Assembly (NCBI GenBank): GCA_021739765.1
Contig: JAIPBD010000030.1
Coordinates: 1 to 39,787 of the forward strand
Reading direction: 5' to 3'
DNA: 39,787 nucleotides
Origin: Melioribacteraceae bacterium
GTDB taxonomy: Bacteria; Bacteroidota; Ignavibacteria; Ignavibacteriales; Melioribacteraceae
How positions within the stretch are numbered: position 1 is the first letter of the stretch; each line of letters begins with the position of its first letter. This document shows positions 37,201-39,787 of the stretch, in pieces. Both the position numbers and the translations under genes were made by a program. The notes under the pieces were generated by a model that made no database searches, had not been told where the DNA came from, and saw only the letters and a program-made list of their open reading frames with translations.

Positions 37201-38578
37201 AGAAAATAAAATTACGGGTGTGCTTGCGAGTTCGAGAGACATAACCGAAATAAAAGAAGCCGAATTATTAATTCAGGAAAATGAGGAGAAATTTAGAACA
37301 ATATTTGAAAACTCCGTAATGGGAATTGTGCGTACAACCCATGAAGGTCAACTTATTCTGGCGAACGATGCTTTTGCGAATATTCTTGGATATAAAAATT
37401 TTGACGATCTGAGAAACAATGTGGATAACATTCGAGAGATTTATAAGAATCCTTCCGATCGTGAGAATATTATTGATTTGATGATCAAGAATGGTTTCAT
37501 CAAATATTTCGAATTTGAAGCGGCTAAAAAGGATAAATCTACAACATGGGTTGCGATTTCGACCGTAGCAGAGTTAGGCGGAGACGGAGTAGTTTATTAC
37601 GAAGGAACCATGACTGATATCAACGATAGAAAGTTGGCTGAAAAAGAACTTGAGATTCTAACGTCAGATTTGAAAAGAGCTCAGGAAGTTGCAAAACTTG
37701 GCAACTGGAGATGGGACATCAAAAAAAACAAAGTTACATGGTCGGATGGAATGAAAAAGATTTGGGGATTGGACCCCAAAAACTTTCAGGGAGATTTGGG
37801 CACAATTATAAACAAATCCATACACGAAGACGATCTGGACAGGGTGAATGAATCCAACAGAAAAGTTATGGAGGAAAAGACGCCAATTCCTATCGAATAC
37901 CGGATAATCAGACAACCGGATAATGAATTGAGATACATTTGGGCGGAAGCTTCAAAACTTCAATATGATGAAAATGGTGTCCCATCTAACCTTATTGGAA
38001 TTATTCAAGACATTACAGAACGGAAATTGGGTGAGCAGGAAATCCGAGAAAGTAAAGAACGATTTGACCTTGCGATGGATGCTTCGCACGATGGGCTTTT
38101 TGATTGGAATTTAGAAACCAACGAAGTTTATTACTCCCCTTCCTGGAAAAAATTATTGGGGTATGAAGACCATGAACTGCCGAATGATTTTTCAATTTGG
38201 GAAAATCTTACCGAACCTGAAGATGTTCAAAAATCGTGGGAAATGCAGCAGAAACTGATTGATAAAAAATTGGATCGTTTTATATTAGAATTTAAAATGA
38301 AACACAAAAACGGCGGCATGGTGGATATCCTCTCTCGCGCGAAAGCATATTTTGATAAAGACGGTAAGGCAATCAGAATTGTCGGAATCCACACCGATAT
38401 AACGGAAAAGAAAAAAGTGCTCGAATTGCTTAAATCAAAAATTGATGAACTCGAACGCTTTAATAAAGCTATGGTTGGAAGAGAAACTAAAATGGTTGAA
38501 CTAAAAGAAGAAATTAATGAACTTCGTGAAAAACTCTCGATTGCTCCAAAATATAAAATTCCCAATGCTGATCTATAA
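34271..38578 (+). CDS. Ten-PAS-domain sensor protein lacking any kinase or cyclase domain
   Basis: The protein has 1435 residues and no signal or membrane segment. After a GAF-like region of about 110 residues there are ten PAS/PAC units of about 125 residues each, starting near residues 124, 251, 377, 503, 636, 758, 882, 1007, 1134 and 1263. They are recognised by KFRTIFEN-type openings, WN/N.A...GY cores and DITE-type PAC ends. The final about 50 residues form a coiled coil (KSKIDELERFNKAMVGRETK) and then end. No histidine-kinase, HATPase, GGDEF, EAL or methyl-accepting domain is present, so any output must come from a partner. The MEDS gene follows 17 nt later, probably on the same transcript. 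The ATG at 34271 has no evident Shine-Dalgarno. Confidence 0.9.
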   Translation: MKKESLELFQLLVNIEKMDNQELIIEHFVNGLNEIFSKRKISFNSKDFENNCCILPIQTENSHFGNIYCRCGDKKNNSEIIDLLKNSTTMLALILEKLAYERKIQNERLTFQNLAQSRLDELKFHSMLLNTVGQAIIVTDFRGKIIYWNSGAEAIYGWKQDEVLNQFAFEKIVSEEFREYAQEKFEQLITLGFWQGETQLIKKNGEQVPIHATLKVFNNHQTGAVNIATVTASLKDIKEAEHARRESEEKYKALFENAGDGILLMTKDRFVDCNKRAMEMLGTDDKNYILETPPWKISPEYQPDGMNSIVKAEKKINLAFDGAIVNFDWQHLKQSGEPIDFDITLSKVVIKDVEYLLVIWKDITEKKRIEKQLLEQNNLISLTNQTISEVVWQITPDLRFRYISPSVKNLLGYEVMELLGKTIFDLFPENQLATVQSNIESRGELKETRHYRYNFKKKTGGEIVVELSSTPILNEDNKITGFSGVARDITQEYEMEEKVRENERQLSSIINKLPGIFYRCKKDKSWTMIYIGGSCEKVTGYKPAHLIGNKKISVDQLIHPDDSEMVKDQVNMADKPGDVFEVQYRIITKNGEVKYVWERGEFIGEDENGDIILEGMIEDITKSKNVEIQLRKNEEKFRSFMDHIPAGIFIKNTEGEYQFINKFNEEVFRVKNWQNKTAKDFFPKKLASKFSAEDKIVLENGSFISETQTNDINGKLRYLKTNYFTIDNSDNEKLIAGISYDETESRTAKIKLRESEEKFRTIHENAPVAIIICDKKLKIMEWNEMAEIIFGYSSAEVIDKNIFELITDEHQKEKMIEILKKLNSDMVLNNQVNYNITKSGKRIWCEWNNSALRNTKGEIFAYIATAMDVTEKVNYEENLRKYERIISATNDAISLVDTNYRYELVNHAYEVHSNKKAEDLVGLTVAEYMGEETFKKSIKDNFDKCLKGEIVSYQDWFEYPTLGKKYMSITYTPYYGLENKITGVLASSRDITEIKEAELLIQENEEKFRTIFENSVMGIVRTTHEGQLILANDAFANILGYKNFDDLRNNVDNIREIYKNPSDRENIIDLMIKNGFIKYFEFEAAKKDKSTTWVAISTVAELGGDGVVYYEGTMTDINDRKLAEKELEILTSDLKRAQEVAKLGNWRWDIKKNKVTWSDGMKKIWGLDPKNFQGDLGTIINKSIHEDDLDRVNESNRKVMEEKTPIPIEYRIIRQPDNELRYIWAEASKLQYDENGVPSNLIGIIQDITERKLGEQEIRESKERFDLAMDASHDGLFDWNLETNEVYYSPSWKKLLGYEDHELPNDFSIWENLTEPEDVQKSWEMQQKLIDKKLDRFILEFKMKHKNGGMVDILSRAKAYFDKDGKAIRIVGIHTDITEKKKVLELLKSKIDELERFNKAMVGRETKMVELKEEINELREKLSIAPKYKIPNADL

Positions 38579-38595
38579 ATAAAAGGCAGGACAAA

Positions 38596-39264
38596 ATGCA
38601 TATTCACACTTCAAACCAACGTCAACTTAATTTAGGATACGGAGATTATACGTGCAACTGGGGAGTTCATATTGCCGGACTGTATGAAACCGAGCAAGAA
38701 CGGGATGAAATAATTTTTGGATTTTTGCACGAGGGTGATTTACAGAAAGAGCTACAACTTTACTGCCCGGTTGAAAGAACAATTGCGGATTTTAACGATT
38801 CATATCAAAAAAAATTCCCGGATTGTTCTGCTAATGTAAACGATAAAAATCGATTCTCACTGAGTAGCGCTAAAGATCTATATTATCCGGATGGAGTCTT
38901 TTCCCCAAGTAAAATGGATCTTTATTTAAATGCATTTTTCGAAAATTCGCAGAAAAATGGCAAACGAAATATTCGCGCCACGGCAGAAATGGTTTGGGCA
39001 TTAGAGGCAATTCCCGGAATTGAACATCTGATGGCTTATGAATCCCGCTTAAACTACTTTATTGCCGGAAAACCATGGATCAGTATTTGCCTATATAATC
39101 TCTCGAAGTTTAACGGCAAAACAATAATGAAAGTATTACAAACACATCCATATACAATATCCAACGGTGTGATAACAGAAAACCCGTATTATGAAAATCC
39201 GGACAAATGGCTAAAAACAAATGCCCCACAATTTCTAAACGATCTCCCCGATAGTACGAAATGA
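38596..39264 (+). CDS. MEDS-domain (DcmR sensory type) protein
   Basis: The protein has 222 residues. The N-terminal NWGVHIAGLYETEQERDEII and FGFLHEGDLQKELQLY match the MEDS (methanogen/methylotroph DcmR sensory) pattern of a W-G-H-Y start followed by a FL.EG segment. The middle, with SPSKMDLYLNAFFENS and ATAEMVWALEAIPG, continues the family. No HTH, kinase or other output domain is present, so this is a stand-alone sensor module. MEDS domains are thought to sense small hydrocarbon derivatives in C1-metabolising organisms, and elsewhere they accompany histidine kinases. The short gap after the PAS gene makes joint expression likely. Confidence 0.85.
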   Translation: MHIHTSNQRQLNLGYGDYTCNWGVHIAGLYETEQERDEIIFGFLHEGDLQKELQLYCPVERTIADFNDSYQKKFPDCSANVNDKNRFSLSSAKDLYYPDGVFSPSKMDLYLNAFFENSQKNGKRNIRATAEMVWALEAIPGIEHLMAYESRLNYFIAGKPWISICLYNLSKFNGKTIMKVLQTHPYTISNGVITENPYYENPDKWLKTNAPQFLNDLPDSTK

Positions 39265-39297
39265 TTATATTTATAATGTGATATTTTATAATTAAGT

Positions 39298-39331
39298 GAA
39301 TGTGACAAAAGCGCAACGCTTTGGGACATTC
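39298..39331. repeat. Nested hairpin after the MEDS gene
   Basis: GAATGT (39298-39303) pairs with ACATTC (39326-39331), and an inner AAAGCG/CGCTTT pair closes a 3-nt loop. It lies 33 nt past the MEDS stop. No T tract follows, so it may be either a weak terminator or an extragenic palindromic element. Confidence 0.5.
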
Positions 39332-39414
39332 CAGTTGAAAAATCAAGCCGGTGTGTTTCAATTGAAGAAGGAAACCATTATTTGAAATATTGTACGAATT
39401 CAAACCGGTTTTGA

Positions 39415-39665
39415 CGCCACGACATTTTCACAGAACATAAATCCGATCGAAGTGGTAGCACCGAGGAATGTTTACAGAATAAAAAAAGTGGCAGAGCCAC
39501 GACATGTTTATAGAATTGATATTAGTATTAGAAAACGAGCTTCGTAGATGCGACATGTGGCATCTCAATTTTTTGAAAATGTTCACGTTGCCCACATGCC
39601 GCTCCCATGGAGCTCTGATTTTTTTCTTGCCGATTGGATCTATAAATATGTCGTTCCTACGGAAC
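39415..39665. repeat. Cluster of degenerate short interspersed repeats
   Basis: Several copies of one 25-30-bp element with a core like CCACGACATGTTTATAGAA occur here. The copies are at about 39415-39436, 39450-39480, 39487-39516 (best preserved), 39541-39567 and, inverted, about 39636-39665. They differ at several positions. No open frame across them has a ribosome site. The adjacent sequence to 39787 holds no supported gene. Confidence 0.6.
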
Positions 39666-39787
39666 TTGTTTCCGTTTTTGGTAGGGGGATCAATTGAATA
39701 AACAGGAAGAATGGTTTGAAGAAGCGGTAGAAAATAGAAATTCAGAATAAGTAAATTCCATGTTCGATCTGAATTATGCACAAATGG

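Overview
The window most resembles a chromosomal segment of a member of the Ignavibacteria or a close relative (Bacteroidota/Chlorobi group). The reasons are a low-to-moderate G+C content, a secreted protein ending in a type IX secretion (T9SS) sorting domain with the motif PNPFNPTT, two S46 dipeptidyl-peptidases, DUF362 and ferredoxin membrane genes, a 10-PAS sensor and a DcmR-type (MEDS) protein. This placement is an inference from gene content. No rRNA, tRNA, CRISPR array or intact mobile element was seen.

Layout. From 1 to 4.5 kb there are two lipoprotein genes on the minus strand (174-1517 and 2925-4022), separated by a gene-poor stretch that holds a 42-bp tandem repeat (2379-2588). From 4.5 to 12 kb there is a minus-strand run: intact S46 peptidase, a second S46 gene broken by one in-frame TAA, an S9 peptidase, a DUF1289 protein and the cobalamin adenosyltransferase CobO, punctuated by two strong intrinsic terminators. 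From 12 to 14.5 kb, glycerol-3-phosphate dehydrogenase and a water-type aquaporin lie on the plus strand. From 15.2 to 20 kb come an unrecognised 606-residue Cys-containing protein, a methyltransferase and an amylosucrase-family GH13 enzyme. Mfd follows at 20.1-23.5 kb. A very large modular T9SS-secreted protein with an embedded C10 cysteine-peptidase domain occupies 23.6-29.8 kb. From 30 to 32.5 kb, a DUF362 gene and a polyferredoxin membrane protein form a two-gene operon. A DUF4342 protein, a secreted LIM-domain/DA1-like metallopeptidase, a 10-PAS protein without any output domain and a MEDS protein complete the set. The right edge (39.3-39.7 kb) carries degenerate copies of a short interspersed repeat.

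How the genes work together. Four proteases or protease genes (two S46, one S9, one C10 domain) carry export signals, which suggests that extracellular or periplasmic proteins and peptides are a nutrient source. GlpD, the aquaporin, the amylosucrase and Mfd are housekeeping or central-carbon functions. The DUF362/polyferredoxin pair probably moves electrons at the membrane. The PAS/MEDS pair looks like a sensory unit whose output must lie elsewhere. The most unusual items are the LIM-DA1 protein, the kinase-less PAS array with its MEDS partner, the 606-residue protein and the S46 gene with a single stop codon.
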